From the NCBI RefSeq assembly GCF_010078235.1, contig NZ_JAABOS010000006.1:186001-250000 (forward strand): a stretch of 64,000 bases of DNA, given 5' to 3'. This stretch comes from Cognatundibacterium crateris (GTDB lineage Bacteria; Pseudomonadota; Gammaproteobacteria; Burkholderiales; Burkholderiaceae_D). Positions 56,886-64,000 of the stretch are shown here, piece after piece. The notes beneath the pieces are model-generated. The model was given only the letters and a program-made list of their open reading frames with translations. It was not told where the DNA came from and did not search any database. Made by a program: the position numbers and the translations under genes. Positions within the stretch are counted from its first letter, which is position 1. Each line of letters opens with the position of its first letter.

Positions 56886-58250
56886 TCAGTCGCCGCGCAT
56901 CCAGGCTTCGATTTCATTGATGGTTTTCGGGGTGTCCTGACTCAGATTCTGATGTCCGCTGGCGGTGATCAGTATATCGTCCTCTATCCGTATGCCGGTA
57001 TTCCAGTATTGCTCAGGTACGCCAGCAGCCGGACGCACATATAAGCCGGGCTCTATGGTGATCACCATGCCGGGCTGCAGTGGCCGGTAAGGGCGCGTAG
57101 TCGCTGCATCCCCCGCGCTGTGTGGCGTGCGGTAATCGCCCACATCATGCACATCCAGACCCAGCCAGTGGCCAGTGCCATGCATGTAAAACTGGCGGTA
57201 AGCCTGACTCGCTATCGCATCGTCTACAGTACCAACTTGCTGACGCCTGAGCAGGCCAGTGTCGAGCATACCTTCTGTGAGTACCCTGACCGCTGCATGA
57301 TGCCCATCCATATAGCCTGCGCCGGGCTGGGCACAAGCCAGTGCTGCCTGCTGCGCCGCCAGTACGATCTGATACAGGGTTTTCTGGGCCGGGCTGAAGC
57401 GGCCATTGGCCGGGAAAGTACGTGTGATATCCGAGGCATAGCTGTCAAATTCACAGCCGGCATCAATCAGTATCAGGTCGCCATCATTGATCCTGGCCTG
57501 GTTACTCTGATAGTGCAGGGTGCAGGCATTGGCACCGCTGGCGACGATGGACGAATAGGCGGGCGCCTGAGCGCCATGGCGCCGGAAGCAATACAGTAAT
57601 TCTGCCTCCAGCGCATATTCATGCAGACCGGGACGCGCGGCACGCATCGCGGCGCGGTGCGCCAGTCCTGAGATGCGCGCTGCTTCCTGCATGCAGGCGA
57701 TTTCCTGCGCATCTTTGAACAGGCGCATTTCATCTATCAGGCGGCAGACATCCATCAAACCGGCCGGAGACTGAATGCCCGTGCGGCTTTTGGCAGCTAT
57801 TCCTGCCAGCGCCTGCTGGATTTGCGGTGTCAGACGATGATCGAATAAGGGGCTGGTGTACAGTGTGGCAGCACCAGCCAGGTAATCTTCCAGCCTGACA
57901 GCCAGTTCGCTCACCGGATAGGCCGCATCGACCAGGCAATGCTGACGCGCAGCTTCCGGGCCATAACGGTAGCCATCCCAGATTTCATGCTCTATGTTTT
58001 TTTCGCGGCAGAACAGGATGGATTCCTGTCTCTCAGCAGTCGCGATCAGCACCAGCACGGCTTCCGGCTCGCAAAAACCAGTCAGATAGTAAAAATAACT
58101 GTCGTGCCGAAATGGGAAATGATTGTCGTTGTTACGCGTCATTTCCTGCGCAGTCGGGATCACGGCCACGCCGCCACCCTGCGCCTGCATCTGCCGCATC
58201 AGCTGTTGCCGCCGTGTCTGGCAGGCCAGGCTCAGGGAGGAGGTGCTCAT
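56886..58250 (-). CDS. pepP: Xaa-Pro aminopeptidase
   Basis: Dinuclear-manganese exopeptidase that removes an N-terminal residue before proline. The 454-residue protein has an N-terminal AMP_N domain (RRQQLMRQMQAQGGGVAV, FPFRHDSYFYYLTGF) and the M24 pita-bread domain: LILIDAGCEFDSYASDITRTF (two Asp), HGTGHWLGLDVHDVG (His), ITIEPGLYV (Glu) and GIRIEDDI (Glu). Its stop is followed by ubiH and its start overlaps the stop of the nucleotidyltransferase gene. Confidence 0.96.
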   Translation of the reverse strand: MSTSSLSLACQTRRQQLMRQMQAQGGGVAVIPTAQEMTRNNDNHFPFRHDSYFYYLTGFCEPEAVLVLIATAERQESILFCREKNIEHEIWDGYRYGPEAARQHCLVDAAYPVSELAVRLEDYLAGAATLYTSPLFDHRLTPQIQQALAGIAAKSRTGIQSPAGLMDVCRLIDEMRLFKDAQEIACMQEAARISGLAHRAAMRAARPGLHEYALEAELLYCFRRHGAQAPAYSSIVASGANACTLHYQSNQARINDGDLILIDAGCEFDSYASDITRTFPANGRFSPAQKTLYQIVLAAQQAALACAQPGAGYMDGHHAAVRVLTEGMLDTGLLRRQQVGTVDDAIASQAYRQFYMHGTGHWLGLDVHDVGDYRTPHSAGDAATTRPYRPLQPGMVITIEPGLYVRPAAGVPEQYWNTGIRIEDDILITASGHQNLSQDTPKTINEIEAWMRGD

Positions 58251-58969
58251 GCTTTACCTTGTGTGAGTTGCAGAGGCGCGTTCAGGGCTTGCAATTGCTC
58301 AGGCGTGCCTACATTGTGCCAGTCACCGCGATACTGTTCGCCACCAACGCGCCCTGCATCGATGTAATCACGCAGCAGCGGTCCCAGTTTGGCATACTCA
58401 CCCGCTTTAATATTGGCGAACATTTCTGGACGATAGACACCGATATTGGCGAAGGTAAGCCTTGGTTCGCCTTCATTTGCGAGCCCCATCAGGGTCAGCG
58501 CAAAATCACCTTGCGGATGGAAGCTGGGATTTTTTACCATATACAGCCAGGCGATATCGCGCTGCTCAGGCGGATGCGGATTACCCCACGGGTCATTTTC
58601 TTCCAGCGTATTCAGGCATTCTTTGAAGTTGAAATGCGGGATGTAAATATCGGCCGACACCACCACAAATGGCGCATCGCCGAGTAAGGGCAGTGCCTTG
58701 GCGATGCCACCCGCAGTTTCTAAAGCCTGTTCTTCTGCCGAGTACTGTATGCTGGCGCCGAACTGGCTGCCATCACCGAGTGCATCCACAATCATCTGCC
58801 CCAGATGCGCATGGTTAATCACGATCTCGGTAATGCCTGCTTTGACCAGATTCAGAATATGCCAGACGATCAGCGGACGTCCACGCACTTTCAATAAAGG
58901 TTTGGGGCAGCTGTCGGTCAGTGGTCGCATGCGCTCGCCACGGCCGGCTGCCAGTAACATCGCTTTCAT
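58247..58969 (-). CDS. murU: N-acetylmuramate-1-phosphate uridylyltransferase (MurU-like)
   Basis: Makes UDP-MurNAc in the anabolic recycling route that bypasses fosfomycin-sensitive MurA. From the ATG at 58969 the protein is 240 residues with LLAAGRGERMRPLTDSCPKP at the N-terminus, the typical nucleotidyltransferase fingerprint, then VVSADIYIPH and WHNVGTPEQLQAL. It follows amgK directly. Identity rests on the pairing with amgK; a general sugar-phosphate nucleotidyltransferase is the alternative. Confidence 0.88.
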   Translation of the reverse strand: MKAMLLAAGRGERMRPLTDSCPKPLLKVRGRPLIVWHILNLVKAGITEIVINHAHLGQMIVDALGDGSQFGASIQYSAEEQALETAGGIAKALPLLGDAPFVVVSADIYIPHFNFKECLNTLEENDPWGNPHPPEQRDIAWLYMVKNPSFHPQGDFALTLMGLANEGEPRLTFANIGVYRPEMFANIKAGEYAKLGPLLRDYIDAGRVGGEQYRGDWHNVGTPEQLQALNAPLQLTQGKA

Positions 58970-58979
58970 CGTGCTGGCC

Positions 58980-60032
58980 TCAGAAGGTATAGCCAACTTG
59001 TGGCGCTGTGTTTTCTAACTGATCCAGCAGACGCAGCAGTGGGACTAATTCTTTGTAACGATGGGCGGTTTTACGCACATAGTCCATCACGGTCGGGATG
59101 TCATTGAGGAACTGGTGCTTGCCATCACGGTGCGACAGACGCGCGAAAATACCGAGGATTTTCAGATGGCGCTGCAAGCCCATCCATTCAAAATCACGAT
59201 AGAACTGGTCGATATCCGGTGGTACCGACAGGCCGGCACGGCGTGCTTTTTCCCAATAACGGATAGCCCAGTCCAGCACCATTTCTTCATCCCACTGTAC
59301 ATAGGCATCACGCAGCAGCGACACCAGATCATAGGTGATAGGCCCATAAACTGCATCTTGGAAATCGACGATGCCGGGATTGCCCTGATCCATCCACATC
59401 AGATTACGTGAATGGAAATCGCGGTGTACAAATACCTGAGGCTGAGCCAACGCGCTGGCCAGCAGATGATCGAATACGCCACGCAGGGTTTTTTGTTGAT
59501 CTTCGCTGAGCGTCGCGCCCAGGTGTTTGCCTACATACCATTCACTGAAAATCTGCAGTTCGCGCTCTAAGAAAGCACGGTCATATTCCGGCAATACATC
59601 CGGCTGGCTTTGTGCCTGCATCAACACCAACGCATCAATCGCGTCCATATACAGTTTGAACGCAGTGTCATGATTCAGGATATGGGCATAGGTATGCTGA
59701 CCCAGATCGCTGACCAACAGGAAGCCCTGTTCCAGATCATGGGCTAAGACTTCCGGCACCGACAGATTCATGGACTTGAGCAAGCCGGCCATACGAATGA
59801 ACGCGGCTGAATTTTCTGTCGCAGGCGGCGCATCCATCGCGATACGGGTTTTGCCATCACTGGTATCGAGCCGATAAAACGAACGGAAACTCGCGTCGGA
59901 CGAGGCAGCACGCAGGGTGTCTGTCAGCAGAGCCTGATCGCTGAGGCTGGCCAGCCATTGTTGCAGGGCGATGCGGCGTTGTTCTTTGTCCGGTGCGACT
60001 GCGGACGGCGTGCTTGGAACGTGAGAGGACAT
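58980..60032 (-). CDS. amgK: N-acetylmuramate/N-acetylglucosamine kinase (AmgK-like)
   Basis: Phosphorylates the anomeric hydroxyl of MurNAc for recycling. From the ATG at 60032 the protein is 350 residues, a choline/aminoglycoside kinase-like fold with VFVHRDFHSRNLMWMD (catalytic loop) and GIVDFQDAVYGPITYDL (metal loop). The open frame continues to 60089 but lacks a ribosome site. amgK-murU next to lptD is a common order in Pseudomonas and Burkholderiales. Despite the Pfam name, antibiotic resistance is not implied. Confidence 0.9.
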   Translation of the reverse strand: MSSHVPSTPSAVAPDKEQRRIALQQWLASLSDQALLTDTLRAASSDASFRSFYRLDTSDGKTRIAMDAPPATENSAAFIRMAGLLKSMNLSVPEVLAHDLEQGFLLVSDLGQHTYAHILNHDTAFKLYMDAIDALVLMQAQSQPDVLPEYDRAFLERELQIFSEWYVGKHLGATLSEDQQKTLRGVFDHLLASALAQPQVFVHRDFHSRNLMWMDQGNPGIVDFQDAVYGPITYDLVSLLRDAYVQWDEEMVLDWAIRYWEKARRAGLSVPPDIDQFYRDFEWMGLQRHLKILGIFARLSHRDGKHQFLNDIPTVMDYVRKTAHRYKELVPLLRLLDQLENTAPQVGYTF

Positions 60033-60179
60033 GGCTAAATGAATAATTGAATAGGTTTGTACACAAGCTTCAGATCGGTTCAGCAGCATTTCACCTATAA
60101 TAGGCGGCTGATTTCTGGCGGCCAGTCGGCAGGATACCAGCTAGCCTACTTGCCAAAACGCTTACTACATACTGAATAC

Positions 60180-62486
60180 ATGCGCAGGAAACCCGTATTA
60201 TCTCACTCACCGCTGTTGTTTCCTACTATCCCCGCGATTGTCGTGTCGGTACTGCTGCCTGCCTTCTTTTCTGAAGCCAGGGCACAGGCGCAGACCAGCA
60301 CCAGTTTCGAGGAAGAACTGGCCCGCAATAAAAAGAAAAATGCGGAAGTCAGGAAGGATGAAAAAAAGCCTGAAACAAAGCCTGAAATAAAGCCGGTGGA
60401 TGACAAAGATGCGCCTGTCATCGTCAAGTCGTATAAATTTTGGGGCCGTTCAGACCGCTTTATCCATTTCGAACATGATGTCGACGTCAATAAGGGGGCG
60501 CTGAATCTGCGGTCTGATAAGGCCAGTTACCGCTTTCTGGAAGACGAAGTAGAGGCGAGCGGCAATGTACGGGTAGAGAAAAATGGCGACTGCTATTACG
60601 GCGATAATGCCACCGTGCAGCTCGATTCCGGTGCAGGACGCATAGACAATCCTGTGTACAAACTATTGCGCAGTAATGCGCAGGGTCACGCCAGGCGCAT
60701 AGATTTACTCGATGATGAGCGTTCCCTGATTCACGAAGGGACGTATAGTACCTGTGAAGGTCTCAATCCTGACTGGTATCTGAAGGCAAATACCCTGAGT
60801 CTGGATACCGGACTCGATACCGGCGTCGCCGGGAAGTCGGTGCTGTACTTTAAAAATATCCCGATTCTGGCTACGCCTTCGCTGACCTTCCCTTTGTCCG
60901 GCGCCCGCCATTCCGGCTTCTTGCCGCCTACCGTGGGCACCACCAGCAAGGGTGGTGTAGAGTTCGCGTTGCCGTATTACTGGAATATTGCGCCTAACCG
61001 CGATCTCACCCTGTATCCGAAAATGATCAGCCGCCGTGGCATACAGCTCGGGGCAGAAGCGCGTTACATGGGCGAGACTTTCCCTGGCGGGATATACAAG
61101 GGTGAAACCACAGTCGAGGATTTACCCAGTGATCGCCTGACCCATACCAACCGCTATGCCGTGACCTCGGTGCACGAGCAGGATCTGATGCCTGGCCTGC
61201 GTCTGGCCTGGAACATCAATGTCGCCTCCGATGACGATTATCCGGCGGATTTTTCAACCTCAATCGCCAAGACCGCGCAGCGTTTGCTCTCGCGTGAAAC
61301 CAGTCTGATTTATTACGGTTCGTTCTGGAATCTGGGACTCAGGGCCACGAATTATCAGGTATTGCAGGATACAACGGCTGCGGTACCGATTGGTCGTCCC
61401 TATGACCGTTTGCCGCAGCTGCAGTTTCATGCAGAAAAATATGATGTGCTGGGACTGGACTTCCTGATGGATTCCAGCGTCACCCGTTTCTGGCATCCGA
61501 CGCTGGTTCGTGGTGACCGGTTCGCGAATAACTTCCAGGTATCGGCACCACTGATCAGTTCCGGATATTTTTTAACACCTAAAGTATCGCTGCATGCGAC
61601 CAATTATCATTTGGTGAATCCAGCTCCCGGACAAGAGCAAGATTCGCATAGAATTGTGCCGACTTTCTCGGTTGACAGTGGTTTAATTTTTGAGCGACAA
61701 ACTAGTGTGCTGGGACGCGATTTCACCCAGACCCTGGAACCGCGTCTGTTTTACGTGAACACGCCTTACCGCGATCAGTCCAGGCTGCCGAATTTTGACA
61801 GTGGTCTGGCCGATTTTAACTTTGCCCAGATTTTCAGCGAAAACCGTTTTGTGGGACAAGATAGGATAGGCGATGCGAATCAGATTACGGCTGCGTTGGT
61901 GTCGCGCTATCTGGAGCAGGATGGCAGTGAACGCCTGAAGCTCGCGATGGGACAGCGTTTTTACTTTAATACGCAGAAGGTCAGGCTGGATAACACCATC
62001 AGCCCGAGCCGCTCAGACTTGTTGTTGGCCGCCAGTGGTAAATGGTCGGATCAATTGTCCGGCGATCTGGGGTTTCAGATCAGTGCCGGCACACGCCAGT
62101 CTGTGCAATCCAACTACGGCATACGCTGGCAGCCGGAAGCGAAGAAAGTGCTGAACTTGTCGTATCGCTTCCAGCGCGACAGCCTGGAACAGGTCGATAT
62201 CTCCGCACAATGGCCAGTCGCTCAGCGCTGGTACGCAGTGGGTCGTGGCAATTACTCGCTGATGGATAAGCGGGTAGTGGATGGACTGGCTGGGTTTGAA
62301 TACAAAGCAGATTGCTGGTCGCTGCGTTTTGTGGCTCAGCGTTTTGCGGTCAACAGTACGACCAGCAATACCGGATTTTCTATACAGCTGGAATTAAGCG
62401 GGTTGGCGAAATTGGGTGTAGGCGGAAATCCACTCGAAGCCTTGAAGCGGAATATTAATGGATATCAGCCGATTAGCGACCGCTGA
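60180..62486 (+). CDS. lptD: LPS-assembly protein LptD
   Basis: Outer-membrane translocon that inserts lipopolysaccharide with LptE. From ATG 60180 the protein is 768 residues; the TTG at 60057 would add a non-signal leader. Signal peptide with IPAIVVSVLLPAFFSEARAQA, a Lys/Glu linker (residues about 45-75), OstA beta-jellyroll (FIHFEHDVDVNKGALNLRSD), then the LptD barrel. Three cysteines are left in the mature protein (NGDCYYGD, YSTCEGLN, KADCWSL), where E. coli has four. It is divergent from amgK and followed by surA. Confidence 0.96.
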   Translation: MRRKPVLSHSPLLFPTIPAIVVSVLLPAFFSEARAQAQTSTSFEEELARNKKKNAEVRKDEKKPETKPEIKPVDDKDAPVIVKSYKFWGRSDRFIHFEHDVDVNKGALNLRSDKASYRFLEDEVEASGNVRVEKNGDCYYGDNATVQLDSGAGRIDNPVYKLLRSNAQGHARRIDLLDDERSLIHEGTYSTCEGLNPDWYLKANTLSLDTGLDTGVAGKSVLYFKNIPILATPSLTFPLSGARHSGFLPPTVGTTSKGGVEFALPYYWNIAPNRDLTLYPKMISRRGIQLGAEARYMGETFPGGIYKGETTVEDLPSDRLTHTNRYAVTSVHEQDLMPGLRLAWNINVASDDDYPADFSTSIAKTAQRLLSRETSLIYYGSFWNLGLRATNYQVLQDTTAAVPIGRPYDRLPQLQFHAEKYDVLGLDFLMDSSVTRFWHPTLVRGDRFANNFQVSAPLISSGYFLTPKVSLHATNYHLVNPAPGQEQDSHRIVPTFSVDSGLIFERQTSVLGRDFTQTLEPRLFYVNTPYRDQSRLPNFDSGLADFNFAQIFSENRFVGQDRIGDANQITAALVSRYLEQDGSERLKLAMGQRFYFNTQKVRLDNTISPSRSDLLLAASGKWSDQLSGDLGFQISAGTRQSVQSNYGIRWQPEAKKVLNLSYRFQRDSLEQVDISAQWPVAQRWYAVGRGNYSLMDKRVVDGLAGFEYKADCWSLRFVAQRFAVNSTTSNTGFSIQLELSGLAKLGVGGNPLEALKRNINGYQPISDR

Positions 62487-62626
62487 TTTGTTTGCGGCCG
62501 GAAGGCGGATTCAGCCCCCTTTCCAGCTGCCCAGTTTGTGAAATGCTTGCTAACGTGTATATTGCAGCTTTTGCGCCATTGGCGATGCTCAGTTCAAGGC
62601 AAAGCTTAACCAGGTTTTAACTTTTT

Positions 62627-64000
62627 ATGCGACAACTATTGCACATGAAACAACGTACTCTTGTTACTTTACTGGCAGTGTCTACCGGTTTGTTGGCTAA
62701 CCCGGGCGCCTGGGCGCAAACAACGCAACTGAAACCCGCGACCGCACTTCCAGCTGTCAGCAGCAAGCCACGTGCGGTGAATAGCATCATTGCTGTTGTG
62801 AACGATGAAATTATTACCCGTCAGGAACTTGACGAGCGTATCAACGTGGTTGAAAAACGCCTTAAAGCTCAGGGTACGGCTCTGCCCTCACGCGAAGAAC
62901 TGCAGAAGCAATTGTTGGAGCGCTTGATACTGGACCGCGCCCAGCTGCAACTGGCGAAAGAAAACGGTATGCGTGCCGATGATCTGATGCTGGACCGCAC
63001 TTTGCAGCGTATGGCAGAGCAAAATAAGATGAGCTTGCAGGAAATGCGTAATCAGATCGAACGTGAAGGCACGCCGTTCGCGCGCTTCCGCGAAGAGATG
63101 CGCGAAGACATCATGATGCAGCGCATACGCGATCGTGAAGTCGACAGCAAAATCATCATCACCGAAACTGAGATCGACAATTTCTTAGCCGCTGAAGCCA
63201 GTGCTAAAGCCGGTAAGCAGGAAATCAACCTGGCCCATATTCTGGTGCGTATCCCGGAAAATGCCAGTGCAGAACAGATTACGCTGCGCCGTAACCGCGC
63301 TGAAGAAGTATTGGAGAAATTACGTGGCGGCGCAGATTTTGCCAAGATGGCCGTGACCTATTCCGATAGCGCGGAAGCCTTGAAAGGCGGGGAAATCGGC
63401 TGGCGTGAACAGGAACGTATCCCACAATTATTCCTTGATGCTGTTGCTCAGGTGAAGACCGGCGAATTCTCCGGCATTATCCGCAGCGCGAATGGCTTCC
63501 ACATCCTGAAGCTGGTTGGCAAACGTGCCGGTAATGATCCTAAAGCAGGCACCGAAATCGTTCAGCAAAACCGGGTCCGTCATATTTTGATGAAGCCCAG
63601 CCAGATCGTGCCCGAAGCTGAAGTACGTCAGAAACTGACTGACCTGAAACGTAAGATCGCAGCCAAAGAAATCAGCTTTGAAGAAGCGGCCAAAACCTAT
63701 TCAGCCGACAGCACGGCCTCAAAAGGCGGTGACATCGGCTGGATCAATCCCGGTGATGTAGCTGCTTTCGACGAGGTGATCGCGAAACTGGCCATCGGTC
63801 AGGTCAGCGATGTGATTCAGTCCCAGTTTGGTCTGCATCTGATCGAAGTCACAGAGCGTAAGTCTGAAGACCAGTCGAAAGACCGCAAACGCATGGCGGC
63901 ACGTGAGGCACTGCGTGAACGTAAATCGGATGAAGCCTTGCAGGACTGGTTACGCGAATTACGCGACCGCACCTATGTTGAACTCCGTACGGAAGAAAAA
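62627..64000 (+). CDS. surA: Periplasmic peptidyl-prolyl isomerase SurA, 3' truncated
   Basis: Chaperone for outer-membrane proteins, and parvulin isomerase. The frame is open from ATG 62627 (a second ATG at 62645) to the window edge: 458 codons without a stop. Signal peptide LVTLLAVSTGLLANPGAWAQ, N-terminal chaperone domain with IIAVVNDEIITRQELDER, and two parvulin domains with INLAHILVRIP...SAEALKGGEIGW and VRHILMKPSQIV...STASKGGDIGW. The lptD-surA order is typical. Only the extreme C-terminus appears missing. Confidence 0.96.
   Translation, partial: MRQLLHMKQRTLVTLLAVSTGLLANPGAWAQTTQLKPATALPAVSSKPRAVNSIIAVVNDEIITRQELDERINVVEKRLKAQGTALPSREELQKQLLERLILDRAQLQLAKENGMRADDLMLDRTLQRMAEQNKMSLQEMRNQIEREGTPFARFREEMREDIMMQRIRDREVDSKIIITETEIDNFLAAEASAKAGKQEINLAHILVRIPENASAEQITLRRNRAEEVLEKLRGGADFAKMAVTYSDSAEALKGGEIGWREQERIPQLFLDAVAQVKTGEFSGIIRSANGFHILKLVGKRAGNDPKAGTEIVQQNRVRHILMKPSQIVPEAEVRQKLTDLKRKIAAKEISFEEAAKTYSADSTASKGGDIGWINPGDVAAFDEVIAKLAIGQVSDVIQSQFGLHLIEVTERKSEDQSKDRKRMAAREALRERKSDEALQDWLRELRDRTYVELRTEEK

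Overview
The window reads as chromosomal DNA of a betaproteobacterium of the order Burkholderiales, most likely family Oxalobacteraceae. The moderate GC content would suit an Undibacterium-like genus, but that is inference. Support comes from the gene orders ddl-ftsQ-ftsA-ftsZ-lpxC, xseB-ispA-dxs, tlpA-aroQ-accB-accC-prmA-DUF3426, rnb-tonB-aroE-mtgA, pepP-ubiH and amgK-murU next to lptD-surA. Coding density is high. I see no tRNA, rRNA, insertion sequence, prophage or CRISPR array.

Layout. 1-5.8 kb: end of the division/cell-wall cluster (ddl partial, ftsQ, ftsA, ftsZ), a peroxiredoxin, and lpxC. 5.9-8.9 kb (-): isoprenoid genes dxs and ispA with xseB. 9.3-13.6 kb: a DUF1631 protein, then a secreted lipase with its foldase (-). 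14-20.2 kb: Rieske oxygenase, EamA exporter, sulfurtransferase, ZIP metal transporter, Tat-exported dienelactone hydrolase and two small membrane proteins. 20.2-31.4 kb: nucleoside and pseudouridine salvage. 31.4-33.3 kb: a DUF3667-like protein and an outer-membrane barrel. 33.9-39.6 kb (-): DUF3426, prmA, accC, accB, aroQ and a TlpA-like thioredoxin. 39.9-42.2 kb: a DUF898/M48 peptidase pair. 42.3-52.3 kb: peptidoglycan recycling (mpl), a YqiA-like esterase, ubiC, an RNB nuclease, a frameshifted TonB-family gene, aroE, mtgA, corA and a VOC protein. 52.4-60 kb (-): metallophosphatase, solute-binding protein, AlkD-like protein, ubiH, pepP, murU and amgK. 60.2-64 kb: lptD and the start of surA.

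The most interesting part is 20.7-31.3 kb. On the minus strand a putative operon runs ribokinase, BMP-type binding protein, ABC ATPase, two permeases, nucleoside hydrolase and an isopenicillin-N-synthase-like Fe(II) oxygenase, ending at a good terminator. It starts at a -35/-10 pair with a perfect 20-bp LacI-type palindrome over the predicted transcription start. Divergent from it lie a fused HTH-PfkB pseudouridine kinase and psuG, behind a second promoter that carries two TGTTT dyads exactly 20 bp apart. Together the genes could import nucleosides, cleave them, phosphorylate the released ribose and degrade pseudouridine. The oxygenase has no standard place in that pathway and is the best candidate for an undescribed step.

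Other regulatory structures not explained by coding sequence: a long hairpin in the ftsZ leader, a TATAAT box only 6 bp before the lpxC start codon, a 23-bp palindrome across the predicted start of the ZIP gene, and an A9 tract that splits the TonB-family gene by exactly one base.
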